This document shows, one piece after another, positions 46,470-55,650 of a stretch of DNA of 64,000 bases. Position 1 is the first letter of the stretch, and each line of letters opens with the position of its first letter. A program made the position numbers and the translations under genes. The stretch lies in NCBI RefSeq assembly GCF_009711165.2, contig NZ_WMID02000006.1:186001-250000 (forward strand), in the 5' to 3' direction. Under the pieces are notes generated by a model. That model ran no database searches and was not told the DNA's origin. It saw only the letters and a list, made by a program, of their open reading frames with translations. Source of the stretch: Flavobacterium sp. MC2016-06 (GTDB taxonomy: Bacteria > Bacteroidota > Bacteroidia > Flavobacteriales > Flavobacteriaceae).

Positions 46470-47870
46470 ATGGAAGAACCGTTTAGAGATGCAGACGAAA
46501 ATGGATTTGACTTCGTATTGTCAAAAGAAGAGCGTTTCGCAAAAGGGAAAGCGCTTCGCAAAACAATACGGCGTTCTCAGCAGCGCGAATGGAGTCCTAA
46601 AGCAGACCGCAGAGATCCAGTAGATATTTTGATTCAGACAAGTATTGGAAGAGAAGAAAAATTAATACCCATACGATACAGTCGAATGATGGAATCTCCT
46701 TTTTCTTTCTATAGAGGAACGGCTTCAATAATGGCTTCTGATTTATCACATACACCAAGTACAGGACTCGAAATTCAAATTTGCGGAGATTGTCATTTGA
46801 TGAATTTTGGAGGTTTTGCAACACCAGAAAGAAAATTGGTTTTTGACATTAATGATTTTGATGAAACATTCCCAGGGCCATGGGAATGGGATTTAAAAAG
46901 ACTTGCCACCAGTTTTGCAATCGCTGGAAAATGGAAAGATTTGTCACCTAAAATTAGTAAAGAACTGGCATGGAATGTCGCTGACAGTTATAAAAGACAT
47001 TTGCTTGAATATAGCAAGTTGTCGGCATTGCAGATTTGGTATGCACATATTGATTTAGCCGAATTGATTGAATTAGGTGTAGATGAAGAAATAAAAGAGT
47101 TTCAGAAAAAACGTTTTAAAAAAGCAGCTGAATATACAGCGCATGAAAAAGAGTTTGCCAAATTAACGTATCAAGAAGGAAAACGTGCTCGTATAAAAGA
47201 TGAACCCCCATTAATTTATCATCCAGCAGGTATAGAAGAATCAATTTGGTTAAAAGAAGCAGAGATAGTTTACCAGCGTTACATCAAATCATTATCCGAA
47301 GACAAGCAGGTATTGCTGCAGCGATACTCACTGCACGATTTGGCAATAAAAGTTGTGGGCGTAGGCAGTGTAGGTACTTTATGCGGTATAAGTTTATTGA
47401 TGTCGGCAACAGGAGAGCCACTTTTTTTACAGTTTAAAGAAGCTAGAAAAAGCGTATTAGAGCCGTTTGTAAAAACCAAAGGCAAATATGAACACCAAGG
47501 AGAGCGAATTGTAATGGGACAAAAGTTAATGCAGTCCGCATCAGATATGTTTTTAGGCTGGACAGATGGACCCAATGGCAGGTTTTTCTATATGCGTCAG
47601 CTTCGTGATGCTAAGATAAAACCAGTTCTCGAAATCATGAAACCAGAAAATTTAAAAGATTACGCAAAAGCATGCGGCTGGGCATTGGCAAGAGCTCATG
47701 CACGTACGGGAGATGCGGCAGTTTTATCAGGATATATAGGTAACGGAAATAAATTTGCCAATGCAATTGCTGGTTTTTCTACGCTGTATGCGGCTCAAAA
47801 CGAGGGAGATTACAATAAAATGTTGAAAGCAATTAAAGAAGGCAGACTGCCAATTGCTGCAGAAATGTAG
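46470..47870 (+). CDS. DUF2252 family protein (kinase-like fold)
   Basis: A 466-residue cytoplasmic protein, without signal peptide, in an otherwise exported-protein cluster. The family blocks are clear: SPFSFYRGTASIMASDL, ICGDCHLMNFGGFATPERKLVFDINDFDET, PWEWDLKRLATSF, VVGVGSVGT and LARAHARTGD. DUF2252 proteins are distantly related to aminoglycoside phosphotransferase and kinase-like folds, and the HxxNF and DxNDFD motifs resemble their catalytic loop and metal site. The substrate is unknown. Its placement suggests it acts on a product imported by the cluster, which is inference. Confidence 0.85.
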   Translation: MEEPFRDADENGFDFVLSKEERFAKGKALRKTIRRSQQREWSPKADRRDPVDILIQTSIGREEKLIPIRYSRMMESPFSFYRGTASIMASDLSHTPSTGLEIQICGDCHLMNFGGFATPERKLVFDINDFDETFPGPWEWDLKRLATSFAIAGKWKDLSPKISKELAWNVADSYKRHLLEYSKLSALQIWYAHIDLAELIELGVDEEIKEFQKKRFKKAAEYTAHEKEFAKLTYQEGKRARIKDEPPLIYHPAGIEESIWLKEAEIVYQRYIKSLSEDKQVLLQRYSLHDLAIKVVGVGSVGTLCGISLLMSATGEPLFLQFKEARKSVLEPFVKTKGKYEHQGERIVMGQKLMQSASDMFLGWTDGPNGRFFYMRQLRDAKIKPVLEIMKPENLKDYAKACGWALARAHARTGDAAVLSGYIGNGNKFANAIAGFSTLYAAQNEGDYNKMLKAIKEGRLPIAAEM

Positions 47871-47899
47871 TTCTTCTCATTAATTAAAAAAATTAGAGT

Positions 47900-48643
47900 A
47901 TGAAAATAAAAAATATGTTTTTAATAGGCCTTATGACCATGTCGGTTGTAGTAAAAAGCCAAACACAACGTATTGATTCTACTGCTGTTTATCTTTTAAA
48001 CCGCACTACAGAAACATTACAATACATAAAATCATGCAGTTTTAAAGCTGTTGTTACTTATGATATTCCTAATGAAAATTTAGGGCTTATAAAGCATTCA
48101 GTAAATGATAAAGTAGCTATTAAATTTCCAGATAAGATGAAAGTAACTTCATCTGGAGATAAAGGAAATAGAAGTTTGTGGTATAATGGAAAAAAGCTGA
48201 ATTATTATTCCTTAGATAATAACACTTATGCTACAGAAGCAGCACCAAAATCGGTTATTGAAACTATTGATGAAACCAGTAAGAAATTTGGAATTGAGTT
48301 TCCAGCAGCAGACTTTTTCTATGAGTCGTTCTTAGACGATCTTCGATCAGAAGAAGGAAGCAGTTTGGTGTATTTAGGGAAAACGATAGTCGATGACCGT
48401 GAGTGTTTTCATATTGCAGGAACAGACAAAACAAAAAGTTTTCAATTCTGGATTGGCAGTGATGATTTCTTTTTGCCCGTAAAAATGGTAATTGTCTATA
48501 CCGAGGATAAAGACAAACCACAATATGAGGCTGTATATAAAGATTGGATTATAAATCCAGATTTCCCTGATTATATGTTCGAATTTACGGCACCACCAAA
48601 AGCGACAAAAATCAAGCTTCAGCCTAGAGAGGATAAAAAATAA
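47900..48643 (+). CDS. DUF2092 exported protein
   Basis: This 247-residue protein has a short N-terminal signal (MFLIGLMTMSVVVKSQ) and the DUF2092 body: STAVYLLNRTTETLQYIKSCSFKAVVTYD, KVAIKFPDKMKV, SLWYNGKKLNYYS and YLGKTIVDDRECFHIAGTD. The fold is a LolA/LolB-like half-barrel that could carry lipid or hydrophobic ligand across the periplasm. It begins 29 bases after the DUF2252 gene and is followed 20 bases later by the proline-rich gene, so all three should be one transcript. Confidence 0.8.
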   Translation: MKIKNMFLIGLMTMSVVVKSQTQRIDSTAVYLLNRTTETLQYIKSCSFKAVVTYDIPNENLGLIKHSVNDKVAIKFPDKMKVTSSGDKGNRSLWYNGKKLNYYSLDNNTYATEAAPKSVIETIDETSKKFGIEFPAADFFYESFLDDLRSEEGSSLVYLGKTIVDDRECFHIAGTDKTKSFQFWIGSDDFFLPVKMVIVYTEDKDKPQYEAVYKDWIINPDFPDYMFEFTAPPKATKIKLQPREDKK

Positions 48644-48663
48644 TCATTATAAATTCTATAATC

Positions 48664-49395
48664 ATGAAATTAAATATTTTAAAAAATAAAAGATCATTGA
48701 TTGTTATAGCATTATTTGTAATGATGCTTATAAAATCAGAATCAATAAATGCACAACGTTTTGGGCATTTTACACCACATGCAGTAATGCCTAGGCCTAT
48801 TCCGGTGCGACCAGTACCAGTACCCGTACGACCTGTGCCTGTTCCGGTACGACCAATACCACCGCACCCCTATCCGTATCATCCGTATCCTTATCCAAGA
48901 CCGTTGCCACCGCCATTTCATCCTTATCCGGTGCCATATCCTTACATCTATCATCCGTTTGTGCCTTATGTTTGGGGGCCAACTTGGTATCCTGTAGGTT
49001 TCTTTTTAACCACATTAACAGCTACAGCCATTATAGTTTCGGTAGAAAACGATAAGTACAATTATGATGATGGAGTTTATTATGTAAAAGAGTCTTCTGG
49101 TTATAAAGTTGTACCGGCACCTATAGGAGCTACTATTTCTGAATTGCCTAAAGGATATACTACAATTGTTATTTCAGGAACAAGCTACTATTATTATGGA
49201 GGAGCTTATTATGTTAAAGCATCTAGCAAATATAAAGTAGTTACTGCGCCAGTAGGAGCCGTTGTAACGCATTTACCCGAAGGTGCAGAAGAAAAAACAA
49301 TAGATGGACAGAAATATATGATTTATGATAATGTTTATTATCAGCCAATTGCCAAAGACGGACAAGACAGCTATATAGTTGTTCAAGGAAAATAA
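48664..49395 (+). CDS. Proline-rich exported protein with DUF6515-like repeats
   Basis: The 243-residue protein has a signal peptide (hydrophobic 13-23, SINAQ-R). Residues 38-95 are an extreme Pro-Arg-Val/Pro-Tyr-His region with repeats such as PVPVRPVPVPVRP and PYPYHPYPYP. A short hydrophobic segment follows at about 112-125, then two repeats of the pattern YYVKxSSxYKVVxAPxGAxxxxLP, as in DUF6515 proteins. The Pro-rich part may span or bind the cell wall. The strongly repetitive DNA produces long false frames on the opposite strand. The function is unknown. Confidence 0.78.
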   Translation: MKLNILKNKRSLIVIALFVMMLIKSESINAQRFGHFTPHAVMPRPIPVRPVPVPVRPVPVPVRPIPPHPYPYHPYPYPRPLPPPFHPYPVPYPYIYHPFVPYVWGPTWYPVGFFLTTLTATAIIVSVENDKYNYDDGVYYVKESSGYKVVPAPIGATISELPKGYTTIVISGTSYYYYGGAYYVKASSKYKVVTAPVGAVVTHLPEGAEEKTIDGQKYMIYDNVYYQPIAKDGQDSYIVVQGK

Positions 49396-49635
49396 ACAGA
49401 AAAAAAAGAAATATTTTTACTACAATTACGATATTTTTTTCTAAGTTTATACTGAGGAATATTTTATTAATCTTTTTTTGTTAAAACAATTAGAGAAAAA
49501 TAAATTATCTTTGAGTTTATTAACAATTTGTCTCATAGCTGTTTATGTTAATTGAGGTAAGTTTTTTCCGAAGTTCGTTCAAGATTGAATCATTGTTATA
49601 AAATTTTTAAGTTAAACTAATTTAAATACAATAAA

Positions 49636-50214
49636 ATGAACATGAAAAGAAAGACACTTAGTATAATCCCAATGTTAATGTTGGGTTTAATTTACAGCTG
49701 TTCTCCAACTGTAAAAGTTACAACTGATTACGACCACGCTGCTAATTTTAGCGAATATAAAACCTTTGCTGTTTATGATTTAAAAGCACAAGAAGGACAA
49801 GTAAATCAGTTAAATGTAGATCGTGTAACAAAAGCAATCCGCGCAGAAATGATTGCAAAAGGTTTTACAGAATCTAGTAATCCAGATTTAAAAGTAAACG
49901 CAGTATCTATATTAAAAAATAAACAATCTGTTAGTGCAGACACCAATTTTTATGGTTATGGCGGTATGTATCGCCCATACGGATATTGGGGTGGCGGTGC
50001 AATGATGGGAGGAGCCAATACAACATTTAATACCTACGATTATGTTGACGGCTCTTTGGTAATAGATATTGTATCTACAAAAACACAAAAACTGGTTTGG
50101 CAGGGAGTTGGTAACGCTCAAATTGACAGTAAACCAGATAATCCAGAAGAGTTTATTAATAATTCGATTAAAAAAATATTGGAAGGTTTTCCTCCTGGTT
50201 TAGTAAAAAAATAA
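49636..50214 (+). CDS. DUF4136 lipoprotein
   Basis: A 192-residue protein. LIYSC at residues 18-22 is a lipobox. The body has VKVTTDYDHAANFSEYKTFAVYD, then GLEK-like DVDRVTKAIRAEMIAKGFTESS..PDLKVNAV, and DGSLVIDIVSTKTQKLVWQG, all hallmarks of DUF4136. A Gly/Tyr-rich insert lies in the middle. It is membrane-anchored on the periplasmic side, function unknown. It is separated from the previous gene by 240 bases without a visible gene and so may have its own promoter. Confidence 0.85.
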   Translation: MNMKRKTLSIIPMLMLGLIYSCSPTVKVTTDYDHAANFSEYKTFAVYDLKAQEGQVNQLNVDRVTKAIRAEMIAKGFTESSNPDLKVNAVSILKNKQSVSADTNFYGYGGMYRPYGYWGGGAMMGGANTTFNTYDYVDGSLVIDIVSTKTQKLVWQGVGNAQIDSKPDNPEEFINNSIKKILEGFPPGLVKK

Positions 50215-50346
50215 CTTAGACGTTATTCATTAAGCTGTACTTGTTTAGACCACTTAAGCAAGTACAGTTCTATAAAAAAAATGAAAGTCCCCCTTTCGAC
50301 ATCTCTTTTTAAGGAATATTGTAAATAATAGATTAAACCTGAAGAT

Positions 50347-51522
50347 ATGATTGATATTTTACTTTCTCTTTTCTTTTTTATAGCTGCAATTGCTGGTTTT
50401 GCAACCTCATTGATTGTTGTCTTTTCACGACGAAATTATTCTAAAAGCTTTTTTTTAGGATTGTTTTTGTTGAGTCTTGCTATTGTAAGCGTCTATAACT
50501 TTTATTTGTCAGCAAATGTCTTTAAAGATTTTCCTGATTTTTTTAGTATTACAAAATCCTTTATTTTTTTGTCGGCGCCATGTTCCTTTTTATATGTCAG
50601 AAACATTTTGGCTCCAGGAAAAAAATTTAGAAAGTACGATTGGCTTCATTTTTTACCTTTTGCGATTTATTTTATTTTAAACCTTCTTGTTTATGCAGGA
50701 AGCTATACTAATTTTTCAATTGTAGATGCAATTGCACTCAAAGTAAAAAATCCGTTTTCTATTTTAATGCTTACGATTTGGCTGCTGTATGTTTTTTTTC
50801 AGACAATATTGATTTTAAATTATGATCTAAAAAAATTTAAAGGCAACCAGTTTCATAGAATAAAAGTTTTAAACTGGATTAGGGTTTATAATCTAATGAT
50901 ATTGTTTTTGTTCTCAGCACTTTTTGTGCATTATTTTCTAGTAAGAAAGGTCAATGTTTTAGATCTTTCTTCTTATTTCTTATTCTCATCTGTACTGTTT
51001 TTTACAGTTGGGTGGCTTTATTTCAGGCCTCATATTTTTCATGATGAAGAAGAGAGTTTTGATTTTGTAAGTGATACTACAGTTGTAATAAAAACGAAAG
51101 AAGTAAAGGGTAACCTGCCATTGGTAAATGAATTAACATCGGATAAAAAAGAAGAATATCTTTTAAAACTAGAACATGTTTTCTCATCAAAAAAACTCTT
51201 TTTAAAAAGAGATTTTGTAATTCGAGATTTATCAGATGAAACGGGAATATCAGTACACCATCTTTCAAATTTAATTAACTCTGAGTTTAATCTGCATTTT
51301 CAGGATTATGTAAACTTGAAAAGGATTGAATATTTCAGAGACAAAATAAATGATCCAGAATGGAAGGATTTGTCGCTGGAAGGAATGGCTTGGGGATCTG
51401 GATTTAAGTCCCGTACAACCTGTTTTAGGGCTTTTATAAAACACACAGGTAAATCACCATCAGAATACTTTAAAACCATTAGAATAGGTTCTGATAAAAC
51501 AAATGCTTATTACTTTAAGTAA
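50347..51522 (+). CDS. Membrane-anchored AraC-type transcriptional regulator
   Basis: The N-terminal ~235 residues contain about six to seven hydrophobic helices (for example LSLFFFIAAIAGFATSLIVVF and FLPFAIYFILNLLVYAGS). The C-terminal ~115 residues form a double helix-turn-helix of the AraC/XylS type (FVIRDLSDETGISVHHLSNLINSEF, SLEGMAWGSGFKSRTTCFRAFIKHTGKSPSEYF). Such regulators sense a membrane or periplasmic signal and bind DNA directly. It is the only regulator in the envelope cluster, so it could bind the palindromic sites upstream of the sulfatase or the promoter of the barrel that follows; this is inference. Confidence 0.88.
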   Translation: MIDILLSLFFFIAAIAGFATSLIVVFSRRNYSKSFFLGLFLLSLAIVSVYNFYLSANVFKDFPDFFSITKSFIFLSAPCSFLYVRNILAPGKKFRKYDWLHFLPFAIYFILNLLVYAGSYTNFSIVDAIALKVKNPFSILMLTIWLLYVFFQTILILNYDLKKFKGNQFHRIKVLNWIRVYNLMILFLFSALFVHYFLVRKVNVLDLSSYFLFSSVLFFTVGWLYFRPHIFHDEEESFDFVSDTTVVIKTKEVKGNLPLVNELTSDKKEEYLLKLEHVFSSKKLFLKRDFVIRDLSDETGISVHHLSNLINSEFNLHFQDYVNLKRIEYFRDKINDPEWKDLSLEGMAWGSGFKSRTTCFRAFIKHTGKSPSEYFKTIRIGSDKTNAYYFK

Positions 51523-51591
51523 AGCATAGTAACAAAAGACAAGCTTATTATGAGCACTTATGTCTTAATAATTTTTTTTAAAATCTTAAAC

Positions 51592-52566
51592 ATGAAAACA
51601 AAATTAAATATAGAAATCTCTTCTCTAAAACATATTCTTACAGCACTAGTTTTACTAGTTTCTTTTTACGGTAATGCACAGCTTAAAGGAGGTCATATTC
51701 TTGGAGAAATGGGATTACAGTCGGGAACGCAGAGTCCTGCAAATACTTTAGCAGTATATGTGCCGGGTTATTGGTACGCTGCTTCAACTTTACGAAACAG
51801 CAATGGAGATGTTTCAGTTGCAAACCCAGATGTCAACATGTTTGTTACCGGAGTAGGAATTTCTTGGGTAAGTGACTTCAAAATTTTAGGAGCCAATTAC
51901 GGTGCCACGGCCTTATTAGGATTTGCATCAAACAAAATAGAAGGAAATAATGTAAATATAGACGGTTCTTTGGCCTTAACAGATACTTATATCGTGCCAG
52001 TACAATTGGGCTGGCATAAAAAAAGAGCCGATTTTGTTTTTAGCTATCAAATCTATCTTCCAACAGGAAAATACACAGCAGGAGCTTCAGATAATAGCGG
52101 TTTAGGAATGTTTATGAATGAGTTTTCTGCAGGAACAACATTGTTTTTTAATGATAAAAAAACCTTTCATTTCTCAACATTGGCATCTTATGAAATCAAT
52201 GGAAAAAAGAAAGATACAGACATAAAAACAGGAGATATTTTAAGCTTTGAAGGAGGTTTAGGAAAAACATTTTACCTGTTTAATGCCGAAAAAACAGCTC
52301 CAAAAGGTATTATCAATGCTGGTTTAATTTATTATTTACAATATAAAGTTACCAATGATAAAATACCAGTTGGAGGAATTGTTTTTGAAGGAGATAAAGA
52401 CCACGTTGCTGCTTTAGGAGCCGAGGTTAATTTCCTGCATTTAAAATCTAAATCTACAATTGGTTTACGTTGGTTAGGAGAAGTTGATGCTGTAAATAGA
52501 TTTCAAGGGAATACTTTTTTCTTGACGCTGGCTCACATCTTTAGCACTAGTACGAAGAAAGAGTAA
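51592..52566 (+). CDS. Outer-membrane transporter-like barrel (phenol-degradation MetA family)
   Basis: The chosen ATG gives a 324-residue protein with a signal peptide ending near YGNAQ-L. The frame extends 14 codons upstream without a signal-like start. The body is a beta-barrel with GGHILGEMGLQSGTQSP, FVFSYQIYLPTGKYTAG and FEGGLGKTFYLFN, resembling the MetA-pathway-of-phenol-degradation/SphA family. These are thought to take up hydrophobic compounds. It follows the AraC regulator by 69 bases and precedes the BamA-like barrel. Confidence 0.72.
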   Translation: MKTKLNIEISSLKHILTALVLLVSFYGNAQLKGGHILGEMGLQSGTQSPANTLAVYVPGYWYAASTLRNSNGDVSVANPDVNMFVTGVGISWVSDFKILGANYGATALLGFASNKIEGNNVNIDGSLALTDTYIVPVQLGWHKKRADFVFSYQIYLPTGKYTAGASDNSGLGMFMNEFSAGTTLFFNDKKTFHFSTLASYEINGKKKDTDIKTGDILSFEGGLGKTFYLFNAEKTAPKGIINAGLIYYLQYKVTNDKIPVGGIVFEGDKDHVAALGAEVNFLHLKSKSTIGLRWLGEVDAVNRFQGNTFFLTLAHIFSTSTKKE

Positions 52567-52644
52567 TTTGAAAAAGATCATTCTACGATTTTAATCTTGA
52601 GTTTATGTTTTTTAATAAATACAATAAATTCTAAACTAATTTGT

Positions 52645-53829
52645 ATGGAAAAAATATATTCAGGTTTTACTATTAAAGAGGCAAAACTCTTTCGGAAAAT
52701 TTTTCTAGTAAATGTTTTTTTCTTTTTATCACTTACAATGTTCGGGCAAAAATATCATGTAAGTGTAAGAGATTCTTTAGATGGAGCGATCGATTTAAGC
52801 GATTACATTATTTATGCACACGGTTTTATTGTAGTTCCAACCGTTATAACCGAACCTGCTTTGGGCGGAATTGGAGGCGCAATTGTACCTGTTTTTCTTA
52901 AAAAACACGCACCAGTTGTTGATGAAAACGGTAAAAAGCGGTTTATTAATCCGGATATTACAGGAGGAATCGGAATGTATACTGGAAACAAAAGCTGGAT
53001 GGCAGGCGCTTTTCGGTCAGGAACACTTATTAAACCTAAAATATTATATCGTATAATGGCTGGTTATGGTGATATGAATTTATCATTTTATGCCAACAAT
53101 ATACCCAATTTAAAAGATCAAGAATTTAAACTTAATTTTAAATCAACTATTTTTTATACACAATGGTTAAAGCAGTTCAGCAATTCAAAATGGAGTGCAG
53201 GACCGCAATATCTTTTGTTAAATTCTAAAATAAACCTGCCAGATGTAAATCTGCCGCCTCCTTTTGTTGAGCCAAAAGATATAAAGAGTACCGTAAGTCA
53301 GTTTGGAGGAGCAATTCAGTTTGATGGGCGCGATAATATTTTTACACCCGATAAAGGAATCCGCATTCAATCCGATTTTTTCTGGTCAGACAATATGCTT
53401 GGCAGTGATTACGATGCTTGGCGTGTCAATCTTTCGGCAATAGGATATCATCCCATAACGCCAAAATTAATTGGAGGATTGCGTATAGAAGGCGAACAAG
53501 CATTTGGGAGCCCGCCATTTTATCTTTTACCCGGAATTAATTTAAGAGGAGTTCCTATGGGAAGATACCAAGGAAAAACCAGTTTAGTTTCTGAGGTCGA
53601 ACTTCGCTGGGATTTATACAAAAGATGGAGTCTTATGGGTTACGGCGGTTTAGCAAGTGCCTTTAACGATTGGGACAAAGCTTTTGCAAAACCTGTAGTG
53701 TATAGTTACGGATCGGGTTTTAGGTATTTAGTTGCCCGAAAATTTAAACTCAGAATGGGTGTAGATGTTGCAAAAGGTCCAGAAGATTGGGCGTATTATA
53801 TTGTTTTTGGAAGCAATTGGATGAGGTAG
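52645..53829 (+). CDS. BamA/TamA-like (surface antigen) outer-membrane barrel
   Basis: A 394-residue protein starting at the ATG that gives a membrane signal (FRKIFLVNVFFFLSLTMFGQ). The C-terminal barrel has the Omp85 hallmark strand pattern: IQFDGRDNIFTPDKGIRIQSDFFW, IGGLRIEGEQAFGSPPFYLLPGINLRGVPMGRYQG, and ends in a terminal aromatic strand. POTRA domains are missing or reduced, so it resembles small Omp85-like proteins rather than a full BamA. The frame opens 16 codons earlier, but that stretch does not look like a signal. A terminator follows, closing the cluster. Confidence 0.8.
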   Translation: MEKIYSGFTIKEAKLFRKIFLVNVFFFLSLTMFGQKYHVSVRDSLDGAIDLSDYIIYAHGFIVVPTVITEPALGGIGGAIVPVFLKKHAPVVDENGKKRFINPDITGGIGMYTGNKSWMAGAFRSGTLIKPKILYRIMAGYGDMNLSFYANNIPNLKDQEFKLNFKSTIFYTQWLKQFSNSKWSAGPQYLLLNSKINLPDVNLPPPFVEPKDIKSTVSQFGGAIQFDGRDNIFTPDKGIRIQSDFFWSDNMLGSDYDAWRVNLSAIGYHPITPKLIGGLRIEGEQAFGSPPFYLLPGINLRGVPMGRYQGKTSLVSEVELRWDLYKRWSLMGYGGLASAFNDWDKAFAKPVVYSYGSGFRYLVARKFKLRMGVDVAKGPEDWAYYIVFGSNWMR

Positions 53830-53851
53830 AAAATCATAACATAATAAAGTA

Positions 53852-53887
53852 AAAACCCCGATAGAGAAATCTCTCCATCGGGGTTTT
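53852..53887. terminator. Terminator closing the envelope cluster
   Basis: Arms AAAACCCCGAT and ATCGGGGTTTT with an AGAG/CTCT inner stem (one extra base) and AAT loop, 22 bases after the barrel gene. Confidence 0.88.
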
Positions 53888-53924
53888 GTTTTATAAATAG
53901 TTGTTTAGGTTTTATTTCTTCTAA

Positions 53925-54084
53925 TAAGACAATATAATGTACTAATTTTTCTTCTATGATTCTAAAAATGATGCCGCGAAGTACTATTTCTTCAAAAAAA
54001 GCAACCGTAAAAGCTATCGTAATGGGAATTATAATAAACGAAAAAGGATTTACAGCAATACTATTAAAACCGCTGTTTGTTTTG
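53925..54084 (-). pseudogene. Remnant of a CPBP-family intramembrane protease
   Basis: Translated on the minus strand, the segment reads FIIIPITIAFTVAFFEEIVL followed by RGIIFRIIEEKLVHYIVLLE. AFFEEIVLRG is the first catalytic motif (EExxxR) of CPBP/CAAX-type membrane proteases. An in-frame TAA lies about 24 bases upstream of the segment and the frame runs into the terminator downstream, so neither the N-terminal helices nor the second (FxxxH) and third motifs exist. It is a decayed core fragment. The rest of the gap to 54227 shows no gene. Confidence 0.72.
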
Positions 54085-54227
54085 CATATTTTGTAATCTT
54101 TTACACATTAAGAGAAAGATTGTGAAAAAATTAACCGCAAAACAGCAATAAATTACACAAAATTTAATTGTTTTGTAACAAATTAGAAACAAGAGAGACT
54201 AATTTATCAAAACCTTAAACATAATTT

Positions 54228-55424
54228 ATGAATACATTTTCATTCAAATCAGTACTTGCGGCTTCGGTATTTTTTGTTGGAGCGACTACTTGTTTTGCAC
54301 AAGATGTTTTAGTCAATTCGCTAAAGCTAAATGCAAGTGATAAAAGTAAAGAGAACTTTAAATTCACAGAACAAATTAATTTAGGAACAACTTCGGTAAA
54401 AATGCAAGGTTCGTCTGGAACATGCTGGAGTTATTCTACAAACTCTTTTTTAGAGTCAGAAATGATTCGTTTAGGAAAACAACCAGTAGAATTATCTCAA
54501 ATTTATTCGGCAAGAAACGTTTATGTTGAAAAAGGAATCAATTACGTACGCATGCACGGCGCGGTTACTTTGGGTGACGGAGGCGCGCTGCACGATGTAA
54601 TTAATATGTACAAAAAATACGGAACTGTACCAAGAGAAGTTTACACAGGATTGAACTACGGAACCGATAAAAATAAATTTGGAGAAATGGCTGCCATAAT
54701 CGAAGGCGTTTTAACAGCTGTTGTAAAAAACCCGAACGGAGAATTAACACCAAACTGGCAAAAAGCATACGCTGCAGTTATTGATTCTTATTTAGGAAAA
54801 GTGCCGGATAATTTTACCTATAAAGGAAAAAACTATACACCGCAGTCTTTTGCAAAAGAAGTAGTAGGAATTAATCCTGATGATTATATCGAAATGTCAT
54901 CATTTACAACTTCTCCGTATTACCAAAAAACAACTATGATGGTGCCAGACAACTGGTCTTTTGATCAAGTTTACAATGTAAAAGTAAACGATATGACAGA
55001 TGTTATAGACAATGCTCTAAAAAAAGGATACACAGTAGCGTGGGCAACAGACGTGAGCGAGAAAAGCTTTAGCTGGAAAAATGGTGTGGCTTATGTACCA
55101 ACAAAAAAGTTTGTTGACATGACGGCTGAAGAAAAAGCAGACATGTTTAACGGACCAAAACCAGAAATGGAAATTACTCCAGAAATTCGCCAAGCTGCGT
55201 TTGATAATTACACAACGACAGACGATCACGGAATGCACATTATTGGTCTTGCAAAAGATCAAACTGGAAGAGAATATTACATTGTAAAAAACTCTTGGGG
55301 AGAAACTAACGATTACAAAGGTTTCTTGTTTGTAACTAAAAACTTCGTGAAATATAAAACGACTGCTTTAATGGTTAACAAAGGTGGAATTCCTGCTGAA
55401 ATTGCTAAGAAATTAGGGGTTTAA
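54228..55424 (+). CDS. C1 (papain/bleomycin hydrolase-type) aminopeptidase
   Basis: A 398-residue cysteine peptidase with a signal peptide (TTCFAQ-D), so exported. The catalytic Cys66 is in GSSGTCWSYSTNSF, the His in DDHGMHIIGLA and the Asn in YIVKNSWGETNDYKG, as in PepC/bleomycin hydrolase. The region between them is like the family: KYGTVPREVYTGLNY and a hydrophobic helical lid. The C-terminus ends a few residues after the barrel-like IAKKLGV. It is probably a periplasmic or secreted peptidase. It stands alone, with a hairpin after the stop. Confidence 0.9.
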   Translation: MNTFSFKSVLAASVFFVGATTCFAQDVLVNSLKLNASDKSKENFKFTEQINLGTTSVKMQGSSGTCWSYSTNSFLESEMIRLGKQPVELSQIYSARNVYVEKGINYVRMHGAVTLGDGGALHDVINMYKKYGTVPREVYTGLNYGTDKNKFGEMAAIIEGVLTAVVKNPNGELTPNWQKAYAAVIDSYLGKVPDNFTYKGKNYTPQSFAKEVVGINPDDYIEMSSFTTSPYYQKTTMMVPDNWSFDQVYNVKVNDMTDVIDNALKKGYTVAWATDVSEKSFSWKNGVAYVPTKKFVDMTAEEKADMFNGPKPEMEITPEIRQAAFDNYTTTDDHGMHIIGLAKDQTGREYYIVKNSWGETNDYKGFLFVTKNFVKYKTTALMVNKGGIPAEIAKKLGV

Positions 55425-55447
55425 GAAATAAGATTTTTATAAAATAG

Positions 55448-55482
55448 AAAAGCGCTGCAATTTTTGGATTGTGGTGCTTTTT
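55448..55482. terminator. Terminator after the C1 peptidase gene
   Basis: Imperfect hairpin AAAAGCGCTGCAAT/ATTGTGGTGCTTTT with T-run, 24 bases after the stop. Confidence 0.6.
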
Positions 55483-55650
55483 GTTTTTTCCTATTCATTA
55501 TAAAAAAGGATGTTTTTTATAATGAATGGGAAAGCTTTAATTAATTGAATTTAAGAGTTGTTGAGCTCACAATAATATTTGTATTAAAATAAATATTATC
55601 CACTCTATTTTCTATTTTTGTATCTTTAATAAAACTTACAAACATTAATA

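Noticed and set aside
48742..49015. Two overlapping minus-strand frames rich in Trp, Arg and Val opposite the proline-rich gene.
   Set aside because: They are the reverse reading of the Pro/Tyr/His-rich repeats of a real exported protein and have no signal or family features.
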